Of a stretch of 64,000 bases of DNA, positions 42,664-55,386 are shown one piece after another. The position numbers were made by a program, and so were the translations under genes. The DNA is from Syncephalis fuscata (taxonomy: Eukaryota > Zoopagomycota > Zoopagomycetes > Zoopagales > Piptocephalidaceae): positions 868,001-932,000 of the forward strand of contig JAHLTZ010000001.1 of NCBI GenBank assembly GCA_025786725.1, in the 5' to 3' direction. The stretch's first letter is position 1; every line of letters begins with the position of its first letter. The notes beneath the pieces were generated by a model. The model did no database searches and was not told where the DNA came from. It saw nothing but the letters and a program-made list of their open reading frames with translations.

Positions 42664-45600
42664 AGCAAGCAGTAATTAAAATGTGACAGCTAAGTGATAA
42701 ATAGAATAAAGAATAATATATAGTTTCCAATATGGATAAAGATGTTGGGCCGTAAAATATTAGGTTGGAAGATTGTACGTATAGCTACACTCTTTAGACA
42801 CCTGGACTAAATTGGCATATCTATTTATTGTTGCAAGCTTTGGCATCAGCAAATCAATAGCTTTCATTGGCAATTCAAATACACTTGGCGATAAAACAAC
42901 ACAGGCCTATCTATTGGTTGTACACGTCGTAACTTCATAGAAAAAATTGTCAACTAATAATTCGTGTTGATACATTGAATCTATTATTGTCGAATATAGT
43001 AATACAAATCAATCGACTTTTTACGTTTTATACCTATAATAAATTTGTTTTATTTATATCCTAACGCTATTTATTATGTAAATGGAAAATAGCTATATAT
43101 TTAATTGTTTTTTAATAAAATACTTGGATTTCTGCTTATTTGTTTTATTGGTACTATGATAATTAAACATGTATTTCTTTATAACGCTATGAATCATTAA
43201 AAAGCATTGCCGAAATATTAAAGCTTGATTGTGCCGTAGCTTAGATTTTCCTTTCTAGAACGAAGAATGTTACAAAGACTACAGGCTTACACAAACAAAT
43301 CACCAGACGATAAAGGCCAATTTTTAAGGAGCCTTTTTGCTAAAGGCAATACCGGTATTGTTCAAGTTGTTGAAACAATAAATTAATTTTTCCTTTTTAA
43401 GACACTAATTAATGCCATATTAATTGAAGGATAGGCTAATTGCCGGCTTGTTCTGTCTTACAGATGCTAACAACACTTTGAATTCTTCAAACTAGCTATT
43501 TAATAAATACGTTACATTGTGATAATATGATATTAAATATAAATCTAATCTAATCAGCTAGACACAGGTGCGTGTTTTTTATAATGACTAAGCTTTGCTA
43601 ATTAATATTTTGTGTATGTCAGCTTGGTCAATAGCCAAGTTCATGTGTGTTCTACGAACTTTCATTCCAGCTATTTTTGCAACCAAATAAGTCTGCTTGT
43701 TCAAAAACCTGTTTCTTGGTCACTGATCTGAACAAGTATCTCGATTCGATGTATTTGTTGTCTATGAGTCAATTTAGTGAATACTTGGCAGAGGCATTAA
43801 CAACATAGTGGTAATATGGCTGGCCTAAATGATTGACATAGTCTATTATACTATCACATCTACTCAGGTGTTTCTATATACTGTTACCGTTTGGAAACTT
43901 ATACAATACTGCTTTACAGCATAATCAATGTTTGTGCTAATGGATGTTTACAAGTAGTGCTTTGCAATTGATACGCTCTAGCATATGGACTATGGCTTGC
44001 ATTTTTATTTTGTCTTGTATATTCAATTAGGCTGTTTATCCTAGCAGTCTAGCTACTGTAAAGTTAAAAGTCATAAAATATTGTGTTTATTTAACTGTAG
44101 CAAATGCTGGAAAGCAACTTTAGCATATCTGAGCCACAGCCATGCTATTGTGAAGCACATAATATTAAACGGCTCATGTGACATATTTTCTACTGAAATG
44201 TATGTTTGTAGCTGAGCCTTGAATAAATTAGATGATGTATCCAGACAGTTAAGCTATCAAGTTGGTAATATTGTGACGTGGCACCGTGTGTCCATCATGG
44301 CACGGATAAACAGTGCTGTAATAAAGCATTAGCACACTATTATTCAATAAACAATAATAATGCAATATATAAATGGGATTAGCATTAGATTTAATTGCAC
44401 CTGTTATATACAATAGTATGAACTAATATATAATAGACTAGATGGCGTGACATAAAATTGTACAAGGCATTAACAAATGGTAATTATTTAATGGAGCTAC
44501 TTCACTTTGACCCTCACATTTTTATTTATCTATTTCACCCCTCAACACTTTTAAATACAATTAAACATACACTCATCACTATAACATGTATAATATTGCA
44601 TCCAACACTAATCAATTCATGTGTAATTATCAATACAATAATGTAATTAAATATGCACATTACGGTATTAGTTGAAGTTGAAATAACATTTAATAAACTA
44701 AAAGGCTTTTTACACTAAATTGTTAAATATCTTTGCTGAAACGGTTTACAAGTATAAAAAGAATAAAATAATTGCGATTATTAAATATAGCTATTATAAT
44801 ATGCAAATGTGGTTCAAGTAAACAGAAACAAGATAGAAAAGAAATAGATCACATAACAGTTTGATGTACATTATGACAAACAGGCAGCAGAAGTAATGAG
44901 TAACGACATGAAATCGCGGTTATATGGCTTCTATTAATATTCGATCAATCTTTCTACACATGGCCAACAACAATAATAATCGGGTTCAAATGTTTCAAAA
45001 ATCAAATAGTATGTTACATTGTTTGTTCAAATTAATTTATTAATAGTTCAATAGAAAGTAGTATAACTATGTTGTGTATAACAATGGCATGACCTCAATT
45101 GAAACGAATTTTACTTTGGAACAGATGTGGGAGTCAAAGTACAATAAAATTAAAACATTGAAGTAGTAGTCACCACGACTGTTGCTATGATGCTATAAAC
45201 ATTTGCAACATTTTCACATGTTGTGCTATTATTAATGTTGTAGTTTTTACTATTCGCTATTTCTGCCGTGTTTAAAGAACAACACAAAGCATCAATTTGA
45301 CACAAAGAATACAGATTACTATCAAATTTAAAAATTACAAGATGCATATTATTTTGTATTATAGTGCTATTGAGTAAATGTAGTAACACTAATAAACATC
45401 TAATTATACGAAAAACACGAAAGAAAGGCTTGTTATTTTTTATTTTAGCAATAAAGATAATTAATTATATAGAAGCTTTCTGTATTTAAAACAATGTACC
45501 AGGAATAGCTTAGTATTTATTTTTTATATTGAAAGGTGAAAATAATTAAACAATGAGTATTACCAAATATTCTGATAATATCAGCATAATTTATACTATA

Positions 45601-46116
45601 ATTATGATATTATACAGACATGTCCTACATGTTTATAATGCCTACTTAATAATCTAAGTAACATCCAATCTATTGAACATGATGGTGGGTGGTGAATAAC
45701 ATCAGTTATCAAATACTCATCACCATAGATTCATTATTCAGTATGCATATATACTCATTTGCCTATATCATGTTCATGGCATATTCGTGTTACTATATAT
45801 CATTTTAAAATGTAGTAACTACGCTCTACTCAAAACTATTGTCCTTTTGTCGCTAGCTTTAGTTGTTATAAACTTTGCTTATTTCAGTTAGCTATCACCA
45901 CTATAACCTCAATATTTCTATTTATAGATTTTATTGTCTATCCATTCTACTGACACCATTATGATATATAATGCCCATAAGCTATTAATAAAAACTGTTT
46001 GTTTATTGTTAACTCTATTTTATAGAAAGTGCTACAATCTACACCTATAACAGCACAAGTACAACATACTTGTCTCCTTTAATTGCATTTTATCTTTATT
46101 ATTATTATTATACGTC
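42664..46116. other. Gene-free AT-rich region
   Basis: 3.45 kb between the divergent proline-rich gene and the LRR scaffold gene. No convincing gene. A broken copy of the 5001-5467 repeat lies at 45666-45754. The 200 bases before 46117 are T-rich on the plus strand. Short ORFs at 44458 and 45150 have no ATG or no recognisable feature. Both flanking promoters must lie within it. Confidence 0.5.
45666..45754 (-). repeat. Third copy of the small-gene-start repeat (broken)
   Basis: Matches 5001-5110 in the same orientation: TCTATTGAACATGATGG, ATCAAATACTCATCA and TATTCAGTATGCATATA. On the minus strand the ATG at 45680 starts MFNRLDVT and meets a stop at codon 9. The GTAAGTGACATC block of the other copies has changed (GTGAATAACATC). 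Confidence 0.6.
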
Positions 46117-49100
46117 ATGTGGCAGCCTGTCGAGCCATCTTCCACACAGGCCAATAGCGAAACAAAAACACTAGCGAAAGAGATTGTAGGCGCTGAAACA
46201 GACACACAAGCACTGAATGAGGCAGCCTTATTGCTGAAGGAGAGGAAAATCGATTCAGATGCCATAGCCATCGAACAATCAAAGGAACCAACTAGCACGA
46301 TTCACTCACCCAGAAGCAGCGAAAAGAATCAAACACCAAGAACCGCGGTGCGTATTCATAGACGATCGGAACCAGGAAGTCCAGGATCAAACCAGAGCAA
46401 TGTAGACGCGTCGCCATTGCAGCTACGCAGCAAAATACCGTCCGTTGCTGTTTTATCACCTTTATCGTCGCATGCCAATTCGTTTGATAAAACCGATATA
46501 CAAGCAAATACTACTACGTCAAAACAAGAGCCAGAAAATAGCGATATGCTTGAAATGACTGCAGAACTACTAGTTGATAGCAGTAAAAGTCCATTAATGC
46601 ATAATAATGTGCCTGATTTGCACCTACCAAGTACAGTTGATCTGGATGATACCAATAACCTTGAAACTACTGGTAAGTAATATAAGTTAATTACAATGAT
46701 AATACTTAAATTAGCCTAATTGTATTGACATTAGCATTGGATAAGGAAGCTGCTGATACTGGTGACATGCCTACTGCCAATGAGCTGGTCCACCATTTAC
46801 AATGGCCACAGCGTCATCTTTTTACCTTGATGGAAGAACGATCAAAAGATTTATCTAGCGTATGTTTAGAGCCGGCCCACGAACAAGATGCAGAACCATC
46901 CAATGATGCGGACCACCCATCGAGTAATTTAATTGATGAACAGTTGCCACCTTCTACTGTAGTGGCTATGGATCGTTACTTAACCAAATCCGAGGCCAAT
47001 TCATTTGTTGGTTCCGAACCATCTGTACTTGTTGAGGAGTCAACAACAAGTGTCATTATTGAAGAGTCTATCAGTCAATTTGGTTTGCTTAACAATTTCA
47101 ATAATCAAGTATATAATGATACCATTTCTGTTGAAAGTTCTCCAGATGTTAGATTAACAAGAAATGATGCAACAACACGCGATAAACCACACTATCTTGA
47201 ATTGCATACAACGCCAATACGCCAGCAGAATAATCAACGTGAAGCATCTTATATGTCGTTGCCACTACCACACTGGGACACGTCTCCTTTACACGAAGCA
47301 TCGGATAGCATACTTACTGGCTCACCTGCTCCACGTTTTGTATTGAAAAGAGGTACATCAGTAGAACATGAAGTGAATGATAGCATTAGTATTGGAGAGA
47401 TTATTTCTCATGAACCAACGTCAACGACTATGCTAGACAATAATATTACGGCAAAAAGTATTGTTAATCAGTCTTTAAAAGCAACTGAACCGACAACAAC
47501 AAGTCAGATAGCAGATGAGCCAACGAATCTACCAACCAACACTAAAGCGACTATTTCTAAAGTTAGGGAAACAAATGATCAGAATTTAATTAGTGTTAGC
47601 GCACAATATTCACCACAAGGTCTTGCCGCCTTTCTACTGCCACCAAGACAGTCTAGCGATATAGTGACAACATCAACAGACGTAGATGACATCAATGTAC
47701 CAGAACGGCCCAGCACAGTCACTTCAGGAGCACCTATGTCTGCAGCACGTACACCAGCTCGTCGGCCACTTTCTATGCCGGCATGGCAACCAGCATCAAT
47801 AGTGTCGACATCGTCTGAACGATCAACTAAAAAAGAAATAGCTAGTAATGTGTCGAATGTCACAGATAATTGTATTGGAACAACACCCTTGAGTAAACGG
47901 GGCAGTCCAGTTATTGATAATATCCGTAAGTCAGAGGATTTGTTTATTAACAACGATGCTCAGTTGGGTGGATCTAAATCTAATCCGACAACGGTATCAA
48001 CAACTGCATATGCTGCAAAACAACAAGACAGTCCATTAATGCGTACGCCATTGACATCGCCGCGTAAATCGTCGCGACCAACATCGTTAATTAATTATAG
48101 TGCGGGATCTCCATTATCAACTGGACTAGCAGAGGCACGTCTAGTAGGAATGTCTGACAGAAAGCAGCATTTGGCCCAGTTAACACGTAGAGCAAGTGCA
48201 CTTACAGCACGGCAGTCTACTGGTAGGTAGTTATTGACAGTGATAGACAGCCAACTAAATAACGCTATTTAATTAGCATCACAAGGATTGTTTATTAATT
48301 TGGAAGAGAATTCAACCGCATCAATAAATAAATCGGATCGTAGTAAGGCAGCAGAAGACAAGCCAATGTCAAAAGGTCAGAAAATATCCTGTATAGATAA
48401 AGACTGAAAACACCATCACCTGTAACCACTGGAGGTCCACCGGCAACTACAAATTGCACTATGGGATCAGATGCGATATTGGCATCCATACCGGCAATGT
48501 CATTGGACGAGTATTCGCCTCGATCAATAGCAGCATCGACACATTTTGCTGGAGAAAATACGGCAGATCAAACGGATACAACTACGCCTAGCGTATGGCC
48601 TTTAAAACACTACCGACAAACACCGGATAAATTATGGCGCACTGTTGCATCAGCATCTCTGGTAGATAATGCAATTCATACAACCGAAAATAGTGAACAG
48701 GACGATGATGAGGACACGGATGAAGAAGATGAACAGTTATTACGTGCGTCATCAGTGGCTAAAAACAATAATGTTCTACATGAACAGTTGCAACTGCAAT
48801 CACTAACTGCCATGTTATCGGATCGATTACCGTCTGAAGGATGGTCTACATTAACGGTATTGGATCTGTCGGATACATCTACACTAGAATCATTTAATGG
48901 ACTTGATATGTTATGTCCGGCACTTGAGGAATTAGTGGCGTATGTATTTGACTAGCTAGTGAGCTATAGTGATAAATACTAATAGACGGCTATAGACGAC
49001 GATGCAATCTTACTTCATTAAGAGGGTGCCAACAAGGATACAACGACTAAATGTTATGAGCAACCGGTAGGTAGATGGTATTATGAACAAGTAGAAACAT

Positions 49101-50766
49101 TAATACTGTAATTATAACAATCTAGTTTACGAGAAACGGATATCGTAGATTTACGTCATTTAACCGAGTTAACAGTACTTGAGCTATCTGACAACTATTT
49201 ACAAAAACTTATATGTAAGTGTGAAGAGACAAGCGCTATTTACACAATACATGTAACAAATATTAAATAATAGATTTTGGCGAATTAAGACAGCTACGGG
49301 ATCTACGTGCTGATAAAAACAAAATTAAAGAACTTGAGGATTTGTCGGCGACCTGTTTGGAACATTTAAGCTTACGAGGAAATCGGCTAATATTTGTTGA
49401 TTGTGCTCAACTACCCTGGTAAGTAACTGAATAAATAGTTTATTATAGCATGTGTTTGACTAATTGATTTGTAAAGTGCTTATATGAAGAATCTATTACT
49501 TAACAAAAATGCTATTGCTAAGGTGCAAAGCATCGGATTGCTTCAACAACTAAAAATTCTGAATCTTGGTTAGTAGCAAATCATGGTATAACACAGTATT
49601 AATGAACCTTTTAATTATTGTTATTATTATTAGATCACAATTTGTTATCGCATTTTGAAAGTACAACACCATTAGCCAGTCTACATACACTTCGATTGTC
49701 GCATAACCAATTACGTCATCTTCATGCAGGCTGGTTTCCTACTGTGAGTGTACTATACGCCGATTGTAATCTATTGCATAAAATAGACGGCTTGGCCATT
49801 TTATCTATGCTAGAAAGTTTTTCAGTGAGAGATCAGCAGCGTAACTGGTAAGCGATTTCAGCCTATTTGATTTATTATTATTGCACATTTTGTAACCTTT
49901 TACTATTTATTGGACAGGGAGATGAATTTCGATGCTTTGCCACCAGCACGCAATCTTTACCTATCAGGCAATCCGTTTCCTGATTTAATTCGCTGTTCGC
50001 GCCTAGACCTGAGCTTGAATTTCTTGAACTTAGTGGCTGTAGTGTAATTACACTGCCACACGCTTCACTATGGCCGAATATTCGGGTATTTAATCTAAAC
50101 TACAATCATTTACGCGATCTATCACCTCTTCACCGGCTACTTTCACTGCGTCGACTCATGTTAGTAGCCAATTCGGTAAATACGGTTGATGTGGTGGCGT
50201 GTGCAGTGCGTCGACTTCCTAAGCTACATGCGCTCGATTTACGACGCAATCCGGTGGCTGCATCGCTGTATGCACCACTTGTATCGACGACGGCCACCGT
50301 TTTATGTCTTTCACTGCTACCATATCAAGCGGATCTACAATGGCGACAAGCGGATCTACACTATCGAATGCATCTATCGGATTTGACGCTTTGTCGACGA
50401 GCCGCTTATCGGTCCACGGTTATTCGCTGTGCACCTGCTTGCTTGTCCGAACTTGATGGACAGCCAGTGGCGAATAACGAGCGCAGTGAAGCTGAAGAAA
50501 TGTTTCGCTGGATTCGTGATCAAGCTGCTCTGCCTGATGTATCGTCGTCTATACTATCGGTGGCACCGTCGATGCTACCGGGGAATGTAACCATTATTGA
50601 AGAAGTGGAAACAAAAGCTGAACCGCAATCAATGTTGTCGCCACGTAAAGAGACTACAGCTACTACTCGAACTGAGCCGCGAGTAGCGACCACTACGGCA
50701 CCATCAAGTGCACGTGCGCCGCGTACCATTAGCCTGGCTGATTTTGCGCTTGGTAACAAAGCTTAA
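46117..50766 (+). CDS. Large LRR scaffold protein, Cdc11/Nud1-like
   Basis: Ten exons: 46117-46672, 46735-48222, 48277-48375, 48435-48939, 48996-49066, 49126-49214, 49274-49418, 49477-49568, 49634-49847 and 49918-50766. The reading needs one extra base in exon 5 (GGG at 49024-49026) and one in exon 10 (near 50002), giving about 1369 residues. The first 845 are Ser/Thr-rich and probably disordered, with many SP/TP sites (GSPAPRFVLKRG, MRTPLTSPRKSSRP) and an acidic run before the repeats. Then come leucine-rich repeats from LTVLDLSD through LTVLELSDNYL, LEHLSLRGNRL, LHTLRLSHNQL and LHALDLRRNPV, a cap with CAPACLSELDGQPV, and a Ser/Thr/Arg tail. A long disordered N-terminus plus C-terminal repeats and this cap is the plan of Cdc11/Nud1, scaffolds of the septation and mitotic-exit networks at the spindle pole body. 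Assignment by architecture only. The exon 3-4 junction is the least certain. Confidence 0.72.
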
Positions 50767-51247
50767 TCGGTATATAATAGTTGTAACTATGACGATGTAT
50801 CAACATTGTCAATGGTTATTGTATATTTAGTGCTCAATGCAAACTTGTTTAGATGCACTGTTGATTAGTTTATCAATACCAAATTATTATTTGGTATTAA
50901 ACAATAACGTATTAATTATTAGCTAAATACAAAACAGTGTCAATACAGTGATTATTATTATTATTATTAAATTTAACATCGTTTTTAGTATTAATTACAT
51001 AATATTGATAATTTATCTAATGGTGTTGTAGAAAAGGCTTTTGAAATATAAGTTATAAACACGTGGTAATTTATATGATCTTGCTTGTACTTGCTAACAA
51101 CATGCTTGATTGAATAAAATGTAACATTATTTACTTGACAATTTAAATGATGCGCTTTATTTGCAGAATTAGTAAAACATATTGCAAAGGAATGCACTGC
51201 AATAATTGATCATAGCCGTACACATACAACAGTAGCTAACACAATGA
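50767..51247. other. AT-rich intergenic stretch
   Basis: About 480 bases after the LRR gene. Holds a short ATT/TTA tract at 50952-50970 and an otherwise single-copy AT-rich sequence. No gene seen. Confidence 0.5.
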
Positions 51248-51751
51248 TTATGATGACCATATGCTGCCAAATCTGTTGTATGCTTTGGTTTGCCATAGAT
51301 TGTCACTGCAGATCGTACTAACAATAGTTTGTACAGTCTCAGTAGTAACAGACTGTACCACTACTGTTGAGATTGCACATACTTTTATTAGATGGCTTGC
51401 AATTGCAATCTGTAGTAAAAGCAAGTCAAAGATACACTTACCTTGCCAAAAAAACTGTTAATACTGATGATCAGAGTAAATAAGGTAATTACAAAAACAA
51501 TGCAAGAGAGTAATGTAAATAATGTTTGTACTTGACTATTAGTCAGCCAACTAATGGCACTATCTATATAGTATATATAGAGTGTACAAGTATATGCAAT
51601 GGATATATGTTGTCAAGTGTAAAGAAAGAGAAAGAGAGATGTGATGACGTAGATTGTGAGATGTGATCCCTGTCAGTCAATATTTATAAACAGCCAAGTT
51701 TAATTCATTGATAAATGGAGTGTAAATAATAAAAGTCAATCTACCCAACAT
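51248..51751 (-). CDS. Putative small membrane protein of a dispersed family (uncertain)
   Basis: On the minus strand an ATG at 51751 begins MLGRLTFIIYTPFIN; the same 14 codons start at 63957 on the plus strand and run off the window. Downstream, 51442-51571 is open and hydrophobic (LLSCIVFVITLFTLIISIN) and ends at a GTAAGT donor; 51248-51409 continues in phase after a 32-base gap ending CTACAG and has a codon pattern that looks translated (VVVQSVTTETVQTIVSTIC). How the first exon connects to the hydrophobic exon is not clear, and a 32-base intron is shorter than any other here. A degenerate copy sits at 37690-38370. It is either a real small gene whose exons I cannot fully place or a relic. 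Confidence 0.3.
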
Positions 51752-51812
51752 GTCGGTACATCATAGAACAACAAGTGAAGCAATAGTGCATTAAGAATAA
51801 AGGTCATTTAAT
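51711..51812. repeat. Repeat copy, inverted relative to 63895-64000
   Basis: About 100 bases including ATAATAAAAGTCAATC, AACAACAAGTGAAGCAATAG and AGAATAAA match the right edge of the window in reverse complement with only a few changes. A weaker match lies at 38330-38370. The copy covers the promoter side and start codon of the putative small membrane-protein gene. Confidence 0.85.
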
Positions 51813-52211
51813 CATTAAACATAAGTTAATTTAAAAGTAAATAAATGATAATTGTATGCAAAATAATGTTTATTTTGTTAATAAATAAAATAATTTATAT
51901 ACTAGCTGTTCGCTTAGTATTAATACCACTAATATTGATAATTTCAATATATTAATAGTTTAGATGATAACAATTTATATTAGCATGCTTCATATGATGA
52001 AGGATTTGGTGATATATTTTAACCAGTAGTTAATCATTTGCCGTCTAGTTGGATATGTGATAGGAATATTGTTAGACAAAATTTTATTATAATAATTATC
52101 ATTATTATTTTTTAATATAGTATTACATAATATCAACAGCTCATATTTTAAAAATGTGACTACAATGACAACTATTTCTTCATATTAAACACAAACTAAA
52201 GTGCATTAAAT
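51813..52211. other. AT-rich intergenic sequence with shared AKR 3' flank
   Basis: Nearly 400 bases, very AT-rich. The last part, about 52125-52211, is the 3' flank of aldo-keto reductase copy 2 and is repeated almost exactly after copy 3 (about 55387-55475) in opposite orientation. Confidence 0.5.
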
Positions 52212-53322
52212 CTAAAGATTAAGTGCAGACATACCATCGGCATCGTAGCGATCGCCTACAACATTAATGCCTTCAATACATCCACGCAGCTCCTTGTCGT
52301 CTTCATCAGTTATTACAACGTTGTTGGCACCAAGATTTTCTTCCAGATACTTGACACGCTTAGTGCCAGGAATAACAAAGATGCCATTCCATTGTTTTAG
52401 CACCCATGCTAAACATAGTTGACCGGCAGTGCATCCTTTCTTCTCACCAATGCGACGGAATGCATCAACAAGTGCCAGGTTTTTTTCAATAGCTTCTTTT
52501 TCAAAACGTGGAATATAATGACGACGATCACCAGGAGGAATATCATCTACTGTACGAACTTTTCCGGTCAGAAAGCCTCGGCCAAGTGGTGCGTATGCAA
52601 CTAGTGCTATATTGAGCTCTTTACAGGCATCAAGTAGTCCATTTGTTTCAATGTCACGAGTCCATGGGCTATATTCGACTTGCACGGCTGCAATGGGATG
52701 AACCTTATGGGCACGACGTAGCGTTTCGGCCGAGCATTCTGACAGGCCAATGTACTTCACCTTGCCTTCACGTACAAGCTCGGCCATAGCACCAACCGAC
52801 GTTTCAATTGGCACATTGGGGTCAACACGGTGCTGGTAATACAAATCAATGCAGTCCACACCAAGACGAGCAAGACTTTCTTCACAGCATTGGCGGATAT
52901 AGCTTGGTTCGGCACAGATAGTAAACTTGGTCCCAGAAAAGTCATGGAAGCCAAATTTTGTACAAATAAACACTTGATCACGATGTTTTTTTAACACATG
53001 TGAAATCAATTTTTCGTTATGACCAAAGCCATAAAGATTCTAGTATAAATAATTAGTATTTTTATAATAATTGTAGTTAATAATTACTTACAGCAGTGTC
53101 CCACAAAATACATCCATCTTCAACTGCACGAGTAAGTGTGGCCAGAGCTGATGTTATATCTGCATTGTCTTCGTCAATAAGTATGTCTTTTGGGGACACA
53201 TTAGCCAATGTAGCTTTGTTTCCATAAAAACCGGGCGACATGCCCATACATCCTAGACCGATAGCTGGTAATATTGGGCCATTTTGGCCAAGCTGGCGCT
53301 TAACGATATTGAAAGAAGACAT
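52212..53322 (-). CDS. Aldo-keto reductase (AKR13-like), copy 2
   Basis: Intact. Exons 53092-53322 and 52212-53039 (intron 52 bases, GTAAGT...CTAG), 352 residues, ATG at 53322 right after TATCTACCCAAC. It starts MSSFNIVKRQLGQNGP and has the AKR tetrad: Asp75 (WDTA), Tyr80 (NLYG), Lys105 (CTKF), His147 (YYQHR). The family reduces aldehydes and ketones with NADPH in a TIM barrel; the YakC/AKR13 group includes pyridoxal reductases. It is the inverted partner of copy 3, sharing the promoter-proximal 110 bases, most of exon 1, the intron type, the last 80 codons and the 3' flank. In the middle it instead carries DIPPGDRRHYIPRFEKEAIE, as in copy 1. About 646 bases upstream are nearly identical to those upstream of copy 4. 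Confidence 0.93.
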
Positions 53323-53968
53323 GTTGGGTAGATACTATGGAATGTGTGACACTGGACCGATAATTGTAATGTGGATAATTGCAGCAATTTGCGGTTCTAT
53401 TTAAATGCTATAGCACGTCGCAACAAACCGGTAAAACCATTAATTACTAATTCATATATTAGTAATCAATGGTACATAAAAGCAAGCAATGTTTGACATA
53501 ATTAGACAAATACAAGAATTCGGCAAACCCATTACGTAGTATAGCGTTTAAGAATGGACTGTTTTTCTAACACATGAGTCATATCTTATTGTTTGAATCG
53601 GTTTTACCACATTTATTAAACAAGTCAGTGTCTGAGTTATAGCGCTTTAAACTGTACACACGTTTTGCCGCCTTTGGTGGGTAAAATAATGATTGGGGGT
53701 AACATTGATGCTAGTTTATTTCGTGTAACTGCTTAAGCTACAGCAATTGCTATTTGGTTTAAAGCCATATAGGTAGGACAAATAAGCATGTTTCTATTGA
53801 GATTAAACATTTTGAGTAGCTTTATTAAAGGTAATAAGCTAGTTAACAACACATTTACAACTTATCTCCAAATCCAAATAAAATTACTAGTGCGCTGTTG
53901 TGTTTTTAAACCCGTACATTTGTAATAATAATGATAATGTACAATATTTAATCAATAGCATAATAGTA
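53323..53968. repeat. Upstream module of AKR copy 2, inverted copy of 56146-56791
   Basis: Read on the minus strand this segment matches 56146-56791 with, as far as I can compare by eye, only about one difference over several hundred bases. It contains a hairpin (ATTACTAAT pairing with ATTAGTAAT, near 53436-53474), a GTACAGTTTAAAGCGCT block, CCCCCAATCATTATTTTACC, and ends with ATCTACCCAAC at the start codon. It must contain the promoter of both genes. Such identity next to much more diverged coding parts suggests recent copying. Confidence 0.9.
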
Positions 53969-54275
53969 ATAAAGTATAGCAAATACAATTTACGGTTTAG
54001 AACGCAGCAGCGTGCAAGTTTTATATAATAATTTACCTTAGAGCATAAGCATTAAAGCACTATCTAATGGTGCAATACTGAGTTTTCATGCTAAAAAATA
54101 TGCCAAGCTTTATTTGCTATTATGCCTCATGAATTATTGGTTCATGTGCTATTTCATGTGACTTTACCGGTTTGTTGCGACGTGCTATAGCATTTAAATA
54201 GAACCGCAAATTGCTGCAATTATCCACATTACAATTATCGGTCCAGTGTCACACATTCCATAGTATCTACCCAAC
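53969..54275. promoter_or_regulatory. Upstream region of AKR copy 3
   Basis: The first part (to about 54164) is unique AT-rich sequence. The last 112 bases, from TTTACCGGTTTGTTGCGACG to the start codon, are essentially the same as in front of copies 2 and 4, so the minimal shared promoter lies within them. Notable blocks are GCGACGTGCTATAGC, AACCGCAAATTGCTGC and ATTATCGGTCCAGTG. Confidence 0.6.
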
Positions 54276-55386
54276 ATGTCTTCTTTCAATATCGTTAAGC
54301 GCCAGCTTGGCCAAAATGGCCCAATATTACCAGCTATCGGTCTAGGATGTATGGGCATGTCGCCCGGTTTTTATGGGGATAACGCTGCATTGGGCAATAT
54401 GTCCCCAAAAGACTTACCAATTGACAAAGCCAATGCAGATATAGCATCAGGTCTAGCCACACTTACTTGTGCAGTTGAAGATGGATGTATTTTGTGGGAC
54501 ACTGCTGTAAGTAATTATTAATTACAATTATTATAAAAATACTAATTATTTATACTAGAATCTTTATGGCTTCGGTCATAACGAAAGACTAATTTCACAT
54601 GTGTTAAAAAAGCATCGTGATCAAGTGTTTATTTGTACAAAATTTGGCTTCCGTGAATTTGTTGAAACTAAGTTTACTATCTGTGCCGAACCAAGCTATA
54701 TCCGCCAGTGCTGTGAAGAAAGTCTTGCTCGTCTTGGTGTGGACTGCATTGATTTGTATTACCAGCACCGTGTTGACCCCAATGTGCCAATCGAAACGTC
54801 GGTTGGTGCTATGGCCGAGCTTGTACGTGAAGGCAAGGTGAAGTACATTGGCCTGTCAGAATGCTCGGCCGAAACGCTACGTCGTGCCCATAAGGTTCAT
54901 CCCATTGCAGCCGTGCAAGTCGAATATAGCCCATGGACTCGTGACATTGAAACAAATGGACTACTTGATGCCTGTAAAGAGCTCAATATAGCACTAGTTG
55001 CATACGCACCACTTGGCCGAGGCTTCTTGACCGGCAATATCCGTACCGTGGATGATCTACCAGCAAGTGATTGGCGACATTATAATCCTCGTTTCCAAGA
55101 AGAGGCATTGGCTAAGAACTTGGCACTCGTTGATGCATTAAACCGTATTGGCAAGAAGAAAGGATGCACTGCCGGTCAATTGTGTTTAGCATGGGTGCTA
55201 AAACAATGGAATGGCATCTTTGTTATTCCTGGCACTAAGCGTGTCAAGTATCTGGAAGAAAATCTTGGTGCCAACAATGTTGTAATAACTGATGAAGACG
55301 ACAAGGAGCTGCGTGGATGTATTGAAGGCATTAATGTTGTAGGCGATCGCTACGATGCCGATGGTATGTCTGCACTTAATCTTTAG
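54276..55386 (+). CDS. Aldo-keto reductase (AKR13-like), copy 3
   Basis: Intact. Exons 54276-54506 and 54559-55386, intron 52 bases (GTAAGT...CTAG), 352 residues. Tetrad Asp75, Tyr80, Lys105 and His147 present. It lies head to head with copy 2, 953 bases apart. Its first 30 codons, exon 2 start (NLYGFGHNERL) and last 80 codons (LRGCIEGINVVGDRYD) match copy 2, but the middle (DLPASDWRHYNPRFQEEALA) matches copy 4. A change of Arg to Cys at LTCAVEDGC in exon 1 is private. The 3' flank is shared with copy 2 for about 90 bases. Substrate unknown; the three genes may supply isozymes or simply dose. Confidence 0.93.

Noticed and set aside
44458-44646. Plus-strand 62-codon ORF
   Set aside because: Starts at a non-ATG codon, lies in AT-rich DNA and has no recognisable feature or splice context.
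51741-51756. 16-base match ATCTACCCAACATGTC between the AKR start context and the small-gene repeat
   Set aside because: The two sequences are in opposite sense relative to the genes, and one such match is expected by chance in 64 kb compared with itself.
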